From Paenibacillus piscarius (GTDB taxonomy: Bacteria; Bacillota; Bacilli; Paenibacillales; Paenibacillaceae), in NCBI RefSeq assembly GCF_022234545.1, contig NZ_JAIEUI010000003.1, forward strand, positions 104,400 through 168,399: a stretch of 64,000 nt of DNA, given 5' to 3'. A program made the translations under genes and the position numbers. Position 1 is the stretch's first letter; each line of letters starts with the position of its first letter. This document shows positions 35,541 to 44,769 of the stretch, piece by piece. The notes beneath the pieces are model-generated. The model was given only the letters and a program-made list of their open reading frames with translations. It was not told where the DNA came from and did no database searches.

Positions 35541-36770
35541 ATGCAGGTGAAGCAACTATTGGTGAACGGTGAGCGGCTGAAGAATACGATTGAGGCTTTT
35601 GCGGAATTCGGGCGAACGGACAAGGGCGGAGTCACCCGGCTGTCCTTGTCGGAGCAGGATGTGCAGGTGCGCCGCTATTTCACTTCCTGCTGTGAGGAAT
35701 TGGGCATGAGCGTGAAGGTGGATGATCTGGGTAACATGTATGCCACCCTTGCCGGAAGTACCGAAGGCCCCCCAATCGTGATCGGCTCGCATCTGGATAC
35801 GGTGAAGAAGGGCGGCAGATTCGATGGCGTGCTTGGCGTAATTGCCGGTCTTGAGGTAGCAAGAACCCTGGTGGATCATGGCATTCAGCCCCGGCTGCCC
35901 GTCACGGTGATGAACTTCACCAATGAGGAGGGGGCGCGGTTTGAGCCGTCGATGATGGCCTCGGGCGTCTTATCCGGCAAGTTCGATAAGGCGGACATGC
36001 TGGGGAAAAAGGACGCGGAGGGCGTCAGCTTCGGCGAGGCGCTGGTTGCCAGCGGCTATGCGGGGGAGGCAGAGAACCGGGTCAGGGAAGCGGCGGCTTA
36101 TCTGGAGCTGCATATCGAGCAAGGCCCTGTGCTGGAGAAGGAGAAGCTCAAGATTGGTCTGGTTGATTGTGTGGTCGGGATGGTGTGTTATGAGATTGAA
36201 GTAACCGGGGAATCGGATCATGCTGGGACGACGCCAATGGATATGCGGAAGGATGCGCTGTTTGCTGCCACGGATATTATTGCGGAACTGCGCCGCAAGC
36301 TGTCCGTGCTTGATCCTGAGTTAGTCTACACGATGGGGCGGATGAACGTGCTGCCGAACATCCATACCGTGATTCCGAACAAGGTGATCTTCACCGTGGA
36401 AGCGAGACATAAGGATATGGACGTGGTCCGGGAGGTCGAGGCGGTCATTCACGGCCTGCCGGGGGAGCTGCTGGATTGCAGCGTGTCGAAGACGAAGCTG
36501 TGGGGCCGCGATACGGTATGGTTCGATCCGGACATTTGCGGACTGGTGGCTGACGCCACGCAGAAGCTGGGCTACAGCAGCCGGAAGCTGGCCAGCGGCG
36601 CGGGGCATGACGCCCAGTTCGTGGCCTCATTTCTGCCGGCGGCGATGATTTTCGTCCCCAGCGTGAACGGCAAAAGCCACTGCGAGGAAGAGCTCACCTC
36701 CTACGAGGATTGTGAAATGGGCGTGAATGTGGTGCTGGAGACGGTGCTGTCGCTGCTGTCCCGCGCCTGA
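35541..36770 (+). CDS. M20-family Zn-dependent amidase (N-carbamoyl-L-amino acid hydrolase/allantoate amidohydrolase type)
   Basis: 409 residues, the usual length for the hydantoinase/carbamoylase amidase group. It hydrolyses carbamoyl or ureido amides, releasing ammonia and CO2. Metal-binding motifs are GSHLDTVKKGGRFDG (His and bridging Asp), NFTNEEGARF and LELHIEQGPVLE. The dimerisation loop SDHAGTTPMDMRKDA follows, and the last ligand is in SGAGHDAQF. ATG 35541 is eight bases after a GGGGGA ribosome binding site. No hydantoinase or transporter is adjacent, so the substrate cannot be fixed. Confidence 0.9.
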   Translation: MQVKQLLVNGERLKNTIEAFAEFGRTDKGGVTRLSLSEQDVQVRRYFTSCCEELGMSVKVDDLGNMYATLAGSTEGPPIVIGSHLDTVKKGGRFDGVLGVIAGLEVARTLVDHGIQPRLPVTVMNFTNEEGARFEPSMMASGVLSGKFDKADMLGKKDAEGVSFGEALVASGYAGEAENRVREAAAYLELHIEQGPVLEKEKLKIGLVDCVVGMVCYEIEVTGESDHAGTTPMDMRKDALFAATDIIAELRRKLSVLDPELVYTMGRMNVLPNIHTVIPNKVIFTVEARHKDMDVVREVEAVIHGLPGELLDCSVSKTKLWGRDTVWFDPDICGLVADATQKLGYSSRKLASGAGHDAQFVASFLPAAMIFVPSVNGKSHCEEELTSYEDCEMGVNVVLETVLSLLSRA

Positions 36771-36822
36771 GCGGCGGGGAATTAAGTTATGCAAGGCTAA
36801 GCGAAATCCATAGATTGGTGAT

Positions 36823-36849
36823 GAAGACACCTGACCGGTGTCTTTTTTC
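36823..36849 (+). terminator. Terminator of the amidase gene
   Basis: AAGACACC and GGTGTCTT pair around TGACC and are followed by TTTT. Repeat array B begins about 27 bases on. Confidence 0.85.
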
Positions 36850-36861
36850 GTGTTGGTGAAG

Positions 36862-37090
36862 GCGCGCGGGCCGAATGTATGCGAAAAACAGTCATGACAA
36901 GACAACATTTGGCTTCACGAGGGCAAGCGAGCCGATAGTATGCGAAAAACCGAACACATTTGGTATCGCGAGGGTAGCCGGGCCGAATGTAATCGAAAAA
37001 CCGATTACAATGGGACCGGGAGCGGCGTGCAGGCCAAATGTAATCGAAAAACCGATTACAATGTACTGGCGCGATGGTGCGCGGGCCTGA
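36862..37090 (+). repeat. 51-bp palindromic repeat array B (four units)
   Basis: Cores begin at 36876, 36937, 36988 and 37039. The last three are 51 bases apart, while the first gap is 61 because unit 1 carries about ten extra bases (GTCATGACAAG region). Units 3 and 4 have perfect arms TGTAATCG and CGATTACA; units 1 and 2 have TGTATGCG-type arms. A degenerate GCGCGGGCC follows unit 4. Linkers vary more here than in arrays A and C. No gene is supported between 36771 and 37641. Confidence 0.85.
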
Positions 37091-37240
37091 TACAGCCCAA
37101 AGGGAGCGAATGTGGAGCACAACTATACAAGAATCTGCCGGATGCGAGCGGTACATGGTTCTCCCCTGGGCAGGGCTGGCCGGCTGGGTTAAGTTAATTA
37201 GCTATAAAGTTAAGGGAAAAGTGGCGGAGGGGAATTTTGG

Positions 37241-37336
37241 AACTGTAGGAGCGGTAGCGTCCGCCTTTGTATTTGGATTTCTACCGCGAGAATCGGTTTC
37301 AATCAAGAAATTCAAATACAACAGCGGCCGGAAGTC
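37241..37336. repeat. Structured hairpin element (candidate dispersed repeat or RNA)
   Basis: Arms TTGTATTTGGATTTCT (37267-37282) and AGAAATTCAAATACAA (37306-37321) pair with a single mismatch. Inside the loop ACCG and CGGT pair again, and outside CCGC pairs with GCGG. The element begins with a further small hairpin (GCGG-TAGCGT-CCGC). There is no T run and no reading frame. I believe similar sequences recur in Paenibacillus intergenic DNA, but I cannot verify this here. Confidence 0.6.
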
Positions 37337-37547
37337 CAAAACTTCTCTGGAGCCACGGCTCATCCCAAAACGCAAAAATTCCTTAGCTCAATCTCTTTAC
37401 ACAGAATCAATCCCAATTTCTCAACATCCGTATACAATTCCTGTGCTGGACAGGCTGTAAGCAATATATCGATATCGCGGCAAGAATGGGAGATAGTCAA
37501 GGCGGGGGCGGACACGTTAAGTTAGATGAGCGGGAGGGCCGAACGCG

Positions 37548-37587
37548 GCAGAATCGCAAACGCAGCAGAATCGCAAACGCTGCGTTC
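37548..37587. repeat. Short tandem repeat upstream of the LplA-type gene
   Basis: GCAGAATCGCAAACGC occurs at 37548-37563 and 37565-37580, a 17-base period. The pair is flanked by GAACGC (37541) and GCGTTC (37582) in inverted orientation. Confidence 0.6.
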
Positions 37588-37641
37588 ATGCACCTCCGGC
37601 AGCTGCACATCGATTACGAACAGATGGGGGAGATGACAAGG

Positions 37642-39228
37642 ATGAAAAAAGCTTGGAGAAGGCGGATGCTGTTGGGTGCCAGCCTGTTGCTGGCGATAGG
37701 CGGATTGGCAGGCTGCTCGGGCGGCGCGGATGGCAACAAGAATACAGAGGGAGCAGCGGCAGATGAGCCGACACCCATCTCGATCTGGGCGTCGCTGAAC
37801 ACGAATGTCTCAATTACGCTGAAGAATATGAGTGAGATTACGGCGATCAAGGAGTGGGAAAAGAAGACCAACATTAAAACAGAATTCCAGCATCCGGCCG
37901 TCGGGGCAGAGACGGAGCAATTCAACGTCATGCTGGCGTCCAATAAGCTGCCGGATGTGATGTTCGTCTATGGCGATTATTCCAAGCTGTACACGGACGG
38001 CAGCATCATTAAGCTGAACGACCTGATCGACCAGTACGCACCTAACCTGAAAAAGATTCTGGACGAGAATCCCGAGGTGGCGAAGCAGTTGAAAGCGGAT
38101 AACGGCGACATCTACGCCATCCCGCATCTGCGGCTGGGCAAATACAAGACCTTCGGCGGCATGTTCATCCGCCAGGATTGGCTGGATGAGCTGAAGCTGG
38201 AGCAGCCGGAGACGATTGCAGAATGGGAGACGGTGCTGAAGGCCTTCAAGGAAAAGAAGGGCGTCACCGCCCCTCTCCTGTACGGCGCTCCGCCCAAGCT
38301 GACGACGATGGGCCCGGCCGCCGCCAATTTCCTGGAGGCCTACGGCATCACGAATACGATCTTCCTCAAGGACGGCAAGGTGGCGTTCGGACCGGTTGAG
38401 CCGGAATTCAAGGAGTTCCTGACCACCTTTCACCGCTGGTATCAGGAGGGGCTGATCGATCCGGACTTCGCCACTAATGATCAGAAGACCTTCGATGCCA
38501 AGATTCTAAGCGGCCAGGCCGGGGCCTTCTTCACCTACATCGGCGGCGGCATCGGGCGTTATCTGCCTGCCTTGCAGGAGAAGGAGCCTGAGGCTAACCT
38601 TACGGCTGTCCAGTTCCCCGTAGTGCACAAGGGCGATGAGCCGATGTTCACCGGCCGGTCCTGGGAGTGGAGCGGTGCCGGAGCGACGATCACCAAGAGT
38701 AACAAGCACCCGGAGGAGACCGTGAAGGCGCTGGATTATTTCTTCAGTGAAGAAGGCCACATGCTGAAGAACTTCGGCGTAGAAGGCGTGACGTACACGA
38801 TGAAGGACGGGTATCCGACCTACACGGATGAGATTCTGAAGAACCCGGACGGACTGTCGGTGGTTCAGGCGATGGCGAAGCATTTCATTGCCAACTATCC
38901 GTTTGTCGGGGAGGATGACGACCGGTACAACCAGCAGTATTACCAGTATCAGCAACAGAAGGATGCGGTAACGCTCTTTTCCAAATATAGTGAGAATACG
39001 CTTAAGGTCGGTCTTCCGCCCGTCAGCCTGACTACAGAGGAATCCAGTGAGTACAGCAAAATCATGAGCGACATCACCACCTACCGCGATGAAATGTTCA
39101 TCAAGTTCGTTATCGGCGCTGAGCCGCTGGAGAACTTCGACAAGTTCACAGCCCAGATCGGCAAGTTCAATGTGAAGCGGGCGATTGAAATTCAGCAGGC
39201 GGCGGTTGACCGCTACAACGCAAGATAA
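37642..39228 (+). CDS. LplA-type extracellular solute-binding lipoprotein
   Basis: 528 residues. The signal peptide (KKAWRRRMLLGASLLLAIGG) ends in the lipobox LAGC. The long body (over 500 residues) and elements such as LNDLIDQYAPNLKKILDENP and IYAIPHLRLGKYKTFGGMFI are typical of the oligosaccharide-binding proteins paired with LplB/LplC permeases in Paenibacillus. ATG 37642 has GGGGGAG nine bases upstream; the longer open frame from 37486 lacks coding character. First gene of a transporter/regulator/hydrolase cluster. The ligand is probably an unsaturated uronic-acid oligosaccharide, given the GH88 gene downstream. Confidence 0.92.
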   Translation: MKKAWRRRMLLGASLLLAIGGLAGCSGGADGNKNTEGAAADEPTPISIWASLNTNVSITLKNMSEITAIKEWEKKTNIKTEFQHPAVGAETEQFNVMLASNKLPDVMFVYGDYSKLYTDGSIIKLNDLIDQYAPNLKKILDENPEVAKQLKADNGDIYAIPHLRLGKYKTFGGMFIRQDWLDELKLEQPETIAEWETVLKAFKEKKGVTAPLLYGAPPKLTTMGPAAANFLEAYGITNTIFLKDGKVAFGPVEPEFKEFLTTFHRWYQEGLIDPDFATNDQKTFDAKILSGQAGAFFTYIGGGIGRYLPALQEKEPEANLTAVQFPVVHKGDEPMFTGRSWEWSGAGATITKSNKHPEETVKALDYFFSEEGHMLKNFGVEGVTYTMKDGYPTYTDEILKNPDGLSVVQAMAKHFIANYPFVGEDDDRYNQQYYQYQQQKDAVTLFSKYSENTLKVGLPPVSLTTEESSEYSKIMSDITTYRDEMFIKFVIGAEPLENFDKFTAQIGKFNVKRAIEIQQAAVDRYNAR

Positions 39229-39311
39229 ATCAGGAGGAAGGCCACCTGCGGAGCGGCAGATTGAGCTTTTTGCCCCGCAGGCTGGTCCTGCAGAAGAAAG
39301 GAGGGAGACTT

Positions 39312-40229
39312 GTGACCTCGAAGTTGTCCCTGGTATGGCTGAATTACAAGCAGAATAAAGTGATCTACTGGATGGCACTCCCCGTGGTTCTGTATTTTCT
39401 GGTCTTCAAGTATCTGCCGATGTATGGCGCGGTCATTGTTTTCAAGGAGTATACCGTCGGCAAAGGCATCTGGGGCAGTGAGTGGGTGGGGCTGCAGCAT
39501 TTCCGTGATTTTTTTCAGAGCTATTATTTCTGGCGGGTGCTCAAAAACACACTGATCCTCAGCTTCTACCAGCTGCTGTTCGGCTTCCCGGCCCCGATCC
39601 TGCTGGCGCTGCTGCTCAATGAGCTGAGGCATGAGATATTCAAGCGTACGGTGCAGACGGTCTCTTATATCCCCCACTTTATCTCCCTGGTGGTCATTTG
39701 CGGAATGGTGGTCGATTTCTCCGCCCGTGACGGGCTGTTCAATTCGATCATTACGTTCTTCGGCGGGGAGAGCAGCGCGCTGCTGAGTGATCCGGGGAAT
39801 TTCCGCACGATCTATACGGCCTCCTCCATCTGGCAGGAGCTTGGATTCTCGACCATTATCTATCTGGCGGCGCTCAGCGGAATTAATCCCGAGCTCTACG
39901 ATGCGTCGATGGTGGACGGGGCCAGCCGGCTGCGCCGGGTGTGGCATATTACCCTGCCGGGGATTATCCCGATGATTGTGATTCTGCTGATTCTCCGCAT
40001 AGGAGGGCTGATGGAGATCGGCTTCGAGAAGGTGATCCTGCTCTATAACCCGAACGTCTACGATACAGCGGATGTTATCTCCACCTTCGTCTACCGCAAA
40101 GGGATCAGCGAGAGTGCAGAGTTCAGCTATACGACGGCCGTCGGCCTGTTCCAGTCGCTGGTCAATTTCATTCTGCTCATCGGCGCCAACCGTCTCTCCA
40201 AGGCGGTATCCGACAATAAGCTGTTCTAA
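39312..40229 (+). CDS. ABC transporter permease, LplB type
   Basis: About 305 residues, six membrane helices, EAA loop NPELYDASMVDGASRLRRVW. It begins at GTG 39312 directly after a strong AAAGGAGGGAGACTT; an upstream TTG at 39261 in the same frame has no ribosome binding site. N-terminal phrases YWMALPVVLYFLVFKYLPMY are characteristic of LplB proteins. It partners the binding protein 83 bases upstream and the LplC permease 13 bases downstream. No ATPase is encoded here. Confidence 0.92.
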   Translation: MTSKLSLVWLNYKQNKVIYWMALPVVLYFLVFKYLPMYGAVIVFKEYTVGKGIWGSEWVGLQHFRDFFQSYYFWRVLKNTLILSFYQLLFGFPAPILLALLLNELRHEIFKRTVQTVSYIPHFISLVVICGMVVDFSARDGLFNSIITFFGGESSALLSDPGNFRTIYTASSIWQELGFSTIIYLAALSGINPELYDASMVDGASRLRRVWHITLPGIIPMIVILLILRIGGLMEIGFEKVILLYNPNVYDTADVISTFVYRKGISESAEFSYTTAVGLFQSLVNFILLIGANRLSKAVSDNKLF

Positions 40230-40242
40230 GTGGAGGATTCTC

Positions 40243-41127
40243 ATGACGATTAAACGAACAATAGGGGAAAAGCTGTTTGACAGCCTCAACGTGCTGCTCA
40301 TGGTCCTGCTGATTATCATCACCTTGTATCCGCTGTGGCATGTGCTGAATGCCTCGTTAAGCGACTCTAACCGGCTGATGGCCCACAGCGGGCTGCTGCT
40401 GCTCCCGGACGGGTTCAATCTGGACAGCTACAAGCTGGTGCTCAGTAATCCGAGCATTCTCTCCGGCTACCGGAATACGCTGGTGATCGTGGTGCTGGGC
40501 ACGGCGCTCAATCTGCTTTTTACCATCCTGGGGGCCTATACTCTCTCCCGCAAAAGCTTCATGCTGCGCAATCCGATCATGCTGGCCATTGTGTTCACCA
40601 TGTTCTTCAACGGCGGCATTATTCCGACTTACCTGCTGATTAACAATACCCTGCATCTCGGGGATAACCTGCTCGCGCTGATTGTGCCGGGGCTGGTCAG
40701 CAGTTATAATCTGATCATTATGCGTACAGCCTTTCAGGGAATCTCCGAGAGTCTGCTGGAATCGGCCAGAATTGACGGGGCGGGGGAGCTGCGCATCCTG
40801 TGGCGGATTGTGGTGCCTTTATCCATGCCGGTCATTGCGGTTATGATTCTGTTCTACGGGGTGGGCCACTGGAATTCCTGGTTCAGCGCCATCCTGTATA
40901 TCCGCGACCGTGATTTGTATCCGCTTCAGCTGGTGCTGCGGGAGATTCTGATCCAGAACAGCACGGATTCGATGACCACCTCGGCCGCCATGGGCGATAA
41001 GGAAGCGATCGGTGAAAGTGTGAAGTACGCAACGGTGATGGTGGCGACGCTGCCGATTCTGTTTATTTATCCGTTTTTGCAGAAATATTTCGTGAAGGGC
41101 GTCATGATCGGCGCAATTAAGGAATAG
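40243..41127 (+). CDS. ABC transporter permease, LplC type
   Basis: 294 residues with six membrane helices. It has LplC-type signatures HVLNASLSDSNRLM, FFNGGIIPTYLL and EAA loop LLESARIDGAGELRILWRI. ATG 40243 follows GGAGGATTCTC. The gene starts 13 bases after LplB, so the two are co-translated or at least co-transcribed. Confidence 0.93.
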   Translation: MTIKRTIGEKLFDSLNVLLMVLLIIITLYPLWHVLNASLSDSNRLMAHSGLLLLPDGFNLDSYKLVLSNPSILSGYRNTLVIVVLGTALNLLFTILGAYTLSRKSFMLRNPIMLAIVFTMFFNGGIIPTYLLINNTLHLGDNLLALIVPGLVSSYNLIIMRTAFQGISESLLESARIDGAGELRILWRIVVPLSMPVIAVMILFYGVGHWNSWFSAILYIRDRDLYPLQLVLREILIQNSTDSMTTSAAMGDKEAIGESVKYATVMVATLPILFIYPFLQKYFVKGVMIGAIKE

Positions 41128-41180
41128 ACCGGAGCCGCACCAGCACTGGACCCACATCATGAACAAGGAGGAGGAGCGCC

Positions 41181-43514
41181 ATGAAAAAGAAAAGCATCCT
41201 GCTGTCCTGGAGCCTCTCTTATCTGGTCATCCTGCTCATCCCTATTGCGATCGGGGCTGCTGTATTTGCGGAATCCCGCAATCTGCTGAAGGAAGAGGTG
41301 AACCGCTCTAACATGGTGCTGCTGTCCCAGGTGCAGGAGACGATCGACAGCCAGATTCAGGATATCAGCAGCATCAGCAGCCAGCTTATGGCCGACTCCC
41401 AGCTCAGCAGCTTCATTAACCATGCGTCCGAGCAGGATGCCAGATGGCGGCTGATGGGGCTGGACCTGATCAAGAACCTCAAATCGATCCGCATCGGGAA
41501 CGGGCTCATCCGCGAGCTGTATATCTATGTGAAGTCTGCGGATGTGGCGCTGTCCTCCTCCTCGCTGGTGTCCAAGAAGCTGCTGTATGAGATTTATTAT
41601 GAGGGGACCGGGGTAAGCGGGCCGGAGTGGACCAGGCTGATGGAGGAGTCAGACCAGAGCGCCTTCCGCAAAATGAAAGTCCTCAGCGAGGACCTCCGCA
41701 TCGAGGAGACATTGGTCTACCTTCAGCCTTATCCGGTTCAGGTGTCGCCGGACAGCCCGGCTACCTTTGTGGTCATGCTCGACCCGGAACGGTTCCAGCA
41801 GGCGATTAACAATGTGCGGCTGGAGCCGGAGAGTATTGTATTCATTCTGGACCGTGACGGGCGTACGCTTTTTTCCACAGGCACTGTTGAAACCCCTTAC
41901 ACCATTCAGCAATATTTGCAGCAGAACAAGGACAGCGGAAGACGGACCGGCACAGCCGACTGGAACGGAGAATCCGTGACGGTCTCGCAGATCTCCTCCA
42001 AGGTGGAGGACTGGCAGTATGTCTCCGTCGTGCCGACCCGGATCTATGCCAAGAAGCTGATGGTCATCCGCAGCATCACCTTCGCCGGTGTGGCCGCGGT
42101 CCTGCTGCTGGGCGGTGTCGCCGCCTGGTGGTTCACCCGGCGGAATTACCGGCCGCTGGGCCGGATTATGAATATTATCTCCGACAAGGTCAAGGGGAAG
42201 CTGGAGCAGCCGGATGATGAGTTCGGCATCCTGCAGACGGTGCTGACCCGGGCCTGGGAGGAGCAGGACCAGTTCGCCACGCGGCTCAAGGAGCAGCAGA
42301 CGATGGTGCGCAGCAGCTTCCTGGCGAGGCTGCTGAAGGGACGGGTACAGCCGGGAGAGGGGCTTGCCGGGGAGATGGAGCGTCTGGGCCTTTCTTTGGA
42401 GAGCGATGCCTTTGCGGTCCTGCTGGTACACATAGAGAATTATGAGGGTCTGTTCCGCACACGGGCCCCGGAGGACAAGGAGGAGAAACGCCAGTTCGTC
42501 CATCTGATCCTGACCAATGTGCTGGAGGAGCTGCTGGGGCCGGCCGGTCCGGTCTATTCCGCCGAAATGGATGGACGGATCGCGCTGCTGGTCAATCTCC
42601 GGGGGGATACGGCGGTGGCCATTCCGCACCTGATCCGGGCGACCGGAGAGGCGCAGCATTTCATCCAGTCCCGCTTCCTGATCTATTTCTCGGTGGGCAT
42701 CAGCAGTGTCCATACGTCCCTGGCGGATATCGCCGCCTGCTTCCGGGAGTCGGAGGAGGCGCTGGAATACCGGCTGATTCTCGGCATCGGCCAGATCATT
42801 GACCAGGACCGCATCCGCCAGCCCAAGGAGGAGCTGTACTATCCGCTCGATCTGGAGCGTCAGCTGGTCAATTATATTGCCACAGGCAACTATGCCCGCG
42901 CTACCGAGGTCATGAATGAGATTCTGATGACTAATTTTGCCGGGGAGCCGTTGTCCGTAGAGCTGGCCCGCTGCCTGATGTTCGAGCTGATCGGGACCAT
43001 GCTGAAGGCTACGGAGCAGATCAAGACCGATGACCAGAAGGAGCTGACCCGGCGCAATGAGCTGATCCGGCGGCTGTTCGCCTGTGAGACCTTCGAGGAG
43101 ATGGAGACCGAGCTGCTGCAGATTCTGGAGACGGTCTGCCAGATGGTGCATGAACGCAAGCGTTCCCACAACACCGAGCTGAAGGAGCAGCTGCTGGAAT
43201 TCATTCATGAGAACTACAATGATGTGAATCTGGGGCTAACCCACATCTCGGAACGCTTCCGGTTCCATCCTACGTATGTCTCGAAGTATTTCAAGGAACA
43301 GACCGGCACCAATGTCATTGATTATATCAACCAGTACCGGATTGAAGAGGCGAAGCGGATATTACAGGCGGATGATTTGACGGTTCAGGAGGTCTCGGAG
43401 CGGGTAGGCTTCCTGAACAGCAATTCCTTCATCCGGGTGTTCAAGAAATATGAGGGGATCACTCCGGGCCAGTATAAACAGGCCAGCCGGCTGATCCAGC
43501 AAGATCAAGTATAA
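41181..43514 (+). CDS. AraC-family regulator with extracellular sensor domain
   Basis: 777 residues. Membrane helices near 9-31 and 297-320 enclose an extracellular, probably Cache-like, sensor domain. A cytoplasmic linker and a degenerate GGDEF-like or YesN-like middle region follow. A double HTH ends the protein (about 670-770, with LTHISERFRFHPTYVSKYFK and VQEVSERVGFLNSNSFIRVF). Such one-component regulators sense an oligosaccharide outside the cell and activate the adjacent transporter and hydrolase genes. The ATG is preceded by AAGGAGGAGGAGCGCC. It lies between the LplC gene and the GH88 gene in the same direction. Confidence 0.9.
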   Translation: MKKKSILLSWSLSYLVILLIPIAIGAAVFAESRNLLKEEVNRSNMVLLSQVQETIDSQIQDISSISSQLMADSQLSSFINHASEQDARWRLMGLDLIKNLKSIRIGNGLIRELYIYVKSADVALSSSSLVSKKLLYEIYYEGTGVSGPEWTRLMEESDQSAFRKMKVLSEDLRIEETLVYLQPYPVQVSPDSPATFVVMLDPERFQQAINNVRLEPESIVFILDRDGRTLFSTGTVETPYTIQQYLQQNKDSGRRTGTADWNGESVTVSQISSKVEDWQYVSVVPTRIYAKKLMVIRSITFAGVAAVLLLGGVAAWWFTRRNYRPLGRIMNIISDKVKGKLEQPDDEFGILQTVLTRAWEEQDQFATRLKEQQTMVRSSFLARLLKGRVQPGEGLAGEMERLGLSLESDAFAVLLVHIENYEGLFRTRAPEDKEEKRQFVHLILTNVLEELLGPAGPVYSAEMDGRIALLVNLRGDTAVAIPHLIRATGEAQHFIQSRFLIYFSVGISSVHTSLADIAACFRESEEALEYRLILGIGQIIDQDRIRQPKEELYYPLDLERQLVNYIATGNYARATEVMNEILMTNFAGEPLSVELARCLMFELIGTMLKATEQIKTDDQKELTRRNELIRRLFACETFEEMETELLQILETVCQMVHERKRSHNTELKEQLLEFIHENYNDVNLGLTHISERFRFHPTYVSKYFKEQTGTNVIDYINQYRIEEAKRILQADDLTVQEVSERVGFLNSNSFIRVFKKYEGITPGQYKQASRLIQQDQV

Positions 43515-43532
43515 CAAGGAGGCTATGCTGAC

Positions 43533-44669
43533 ATGTGGCAACAAGCGATTGAGGATGCACTTCGCGTAACGAAACGCAATATTACAAGATTCGGGGACCG
43601 TTTCCCCCATGTGAGTGCGGGGGATGAGCACTATACGCTGAATGATAATACGGAGTGGACGGCGGGCTTCTGGTCCGGCATCCTCTGGCTGTGCTCCGAG
43701 TACAGTGAAGATCCGCTCTACCGCGAGCAGGCGTTAAGCACCGTCCGGAGCTTCCGCCGCCGGATGGACCACAAGATTATTTTCGATCATCATGATATCG
43801 GCTTCATGTACTCTTTGTCTTCCAAGGCCCGGTGGATCATCGAACGGGATGAAGGGGCCAGACAGCTTACGCTGGAGGCAGCGGACATGCTGATGAAGCG
43901 CTGGCGCGAAGGGCCCGGCCTGATCCAGGCCTGGGGACGGGAGGGCGATGCGGTCAACGGCGGGCGGATCATTATCGACTGTCTGCTCAATCTGCCGCTG
44001 CTGCTCTGGGCGCATGAGCAGACCGGCAATGACGCCTACCGGCGGGTGGCCGAGCTTCATGCCCTGAAGTCCCGCCGCTTCCTGGTACGCGGGGATGATT
44101 CCAGCTACCACACGTTCTTCTTCGATCCGGTGACCGGAGACGCTATCCGGGGCGGCACCCATCAGGGCTACAGGGACGGGTCGACCTGGACGCGCGGTCA
44201 GGCCTGGGGCATCTATGGCTTCGCCCTGATCAGCCGGTATCTGAAGAGCGCGGAGATGCTGGAGACGGCGAAGCGGCTGGGCCGTTACTTCGTGGCCCAT
44301 CTGCCGGAGGATGGGGTCGCCTATTGGGATTTTGACGTTCCTGTTGAACCGGGAACGAAGCGTGACAGCTCGGCCTCGGCCATTGCCGCCTGCGGGCTGC
44401 TGGAGATTGCGGCGCAGCTGGATGCCGGTGACCCGGAGCGCCGCTTCTTCGAGGAGGCGGGGGAGGCGGCGGTGAGAGCGCTGGCGGAGCGTTATTCGAC
44501 TCATGGCAGCGCTCAGGCTGAGGGTCTGCTGGAGCACGGCGCGTATTCGGCCAGAGCCGGGGATTCGCCGGATGATTACACCATCTGGGGGGATTATTAT
44601 TATCTGGAGGCGCTGATGCGGCTGGAACGGGGGATACCGGGGTATTGGTATGAGCGGCCAGTGCTATAG
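43533..44669 (+). CDS. GH88 unsaturated glucuronyl/galacturonyl hydrolase
   Basis: 378 residues, the expected length for GH88. These cytosolic enzymes hydrate the 4,5-unsaturated uronic acid that polysaccharide lyases leave at the non-reducing end and so release it. The alpha6/alpha6-barrel motifs are present: NTEWTAGFWSGILWL, FDHHDIGFMYSLS (first catalytic Asp), NGGRIIIDCLLNLPLL (second catalytic Asp), WTRGQAWGIYGFAL and DSSASAIAACGLLE. It lies 18 bases after the AraC sensor gene. No polysaccharide lyase occurs in the window, so the oligosaccharide probably comes from elsewhere or from other organisms. Confidence 0.93.
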   Translation: MWQQAIEDALRVTKRNITRFGDRFPHVSAGDEHYTLNDNTEWTAGFWSGILWLCSEYSEDPLYREQALSTVRSFRRRMDHKIIFDHHDIGFMYSLSSKARWIIERDEGARQLTLEAADMLMKRWREGPGLIQAWGREGDAVNGGRIIIDCLLNLPLLLWAHEQTGNDAYRRVAELHALKSRRFLVRGDDSSYHTFFFDPVTGDAIRGGTHQGYRDGSTWTRGQAWGIYGFALISRYLKSAEMLETAKRLGRYFVAHLPEDGVAYWDFDVPVEPGTKRDSSASAIAACGLLEIAAQLDAGDPERRFFEEAGEAAVRALAERYSTHGSAQAEGLLEHGAYSARAGDSPDDYTIWGDYYYLEALMRLERGIPGYWYERPVL

Positions 44670-44710
44670 ATCCCAGCTATGTGGGATGGCGGTTTCCGCG
44701 TCCGGACTTG

Positions 44711-44750
44711 ATAATCGGTACATGACCTGTTGGGGTTATGTACCGATTAT
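44711..44750. promoter_or_regulatory. Long perfect hairpin before the methyltransferase gene
   Basis: Arms ATAATCGGTACAT and ATGTACCGATTAT pair perfectly over 13 bases, with GACC/GGTT as an inner extension around TGTTGG. There is no T run, so it is a poor terminator for GH88. It ends 20 bases before the next start codon and may instead affect transcript stability or be an operator. Confidence 0.5.
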
Positions 44751-44769
44751 TGCTTTCGGAGGGGATGGA

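Noticed and set aside
37486..37641. N-terminal extension of the LplA-type lipoprotein
   Set aside because: The extension contains short tandem repeats and would bury the signal peptide; ATG 37642 has a proper ribosome binding site and lipoprotein signal.
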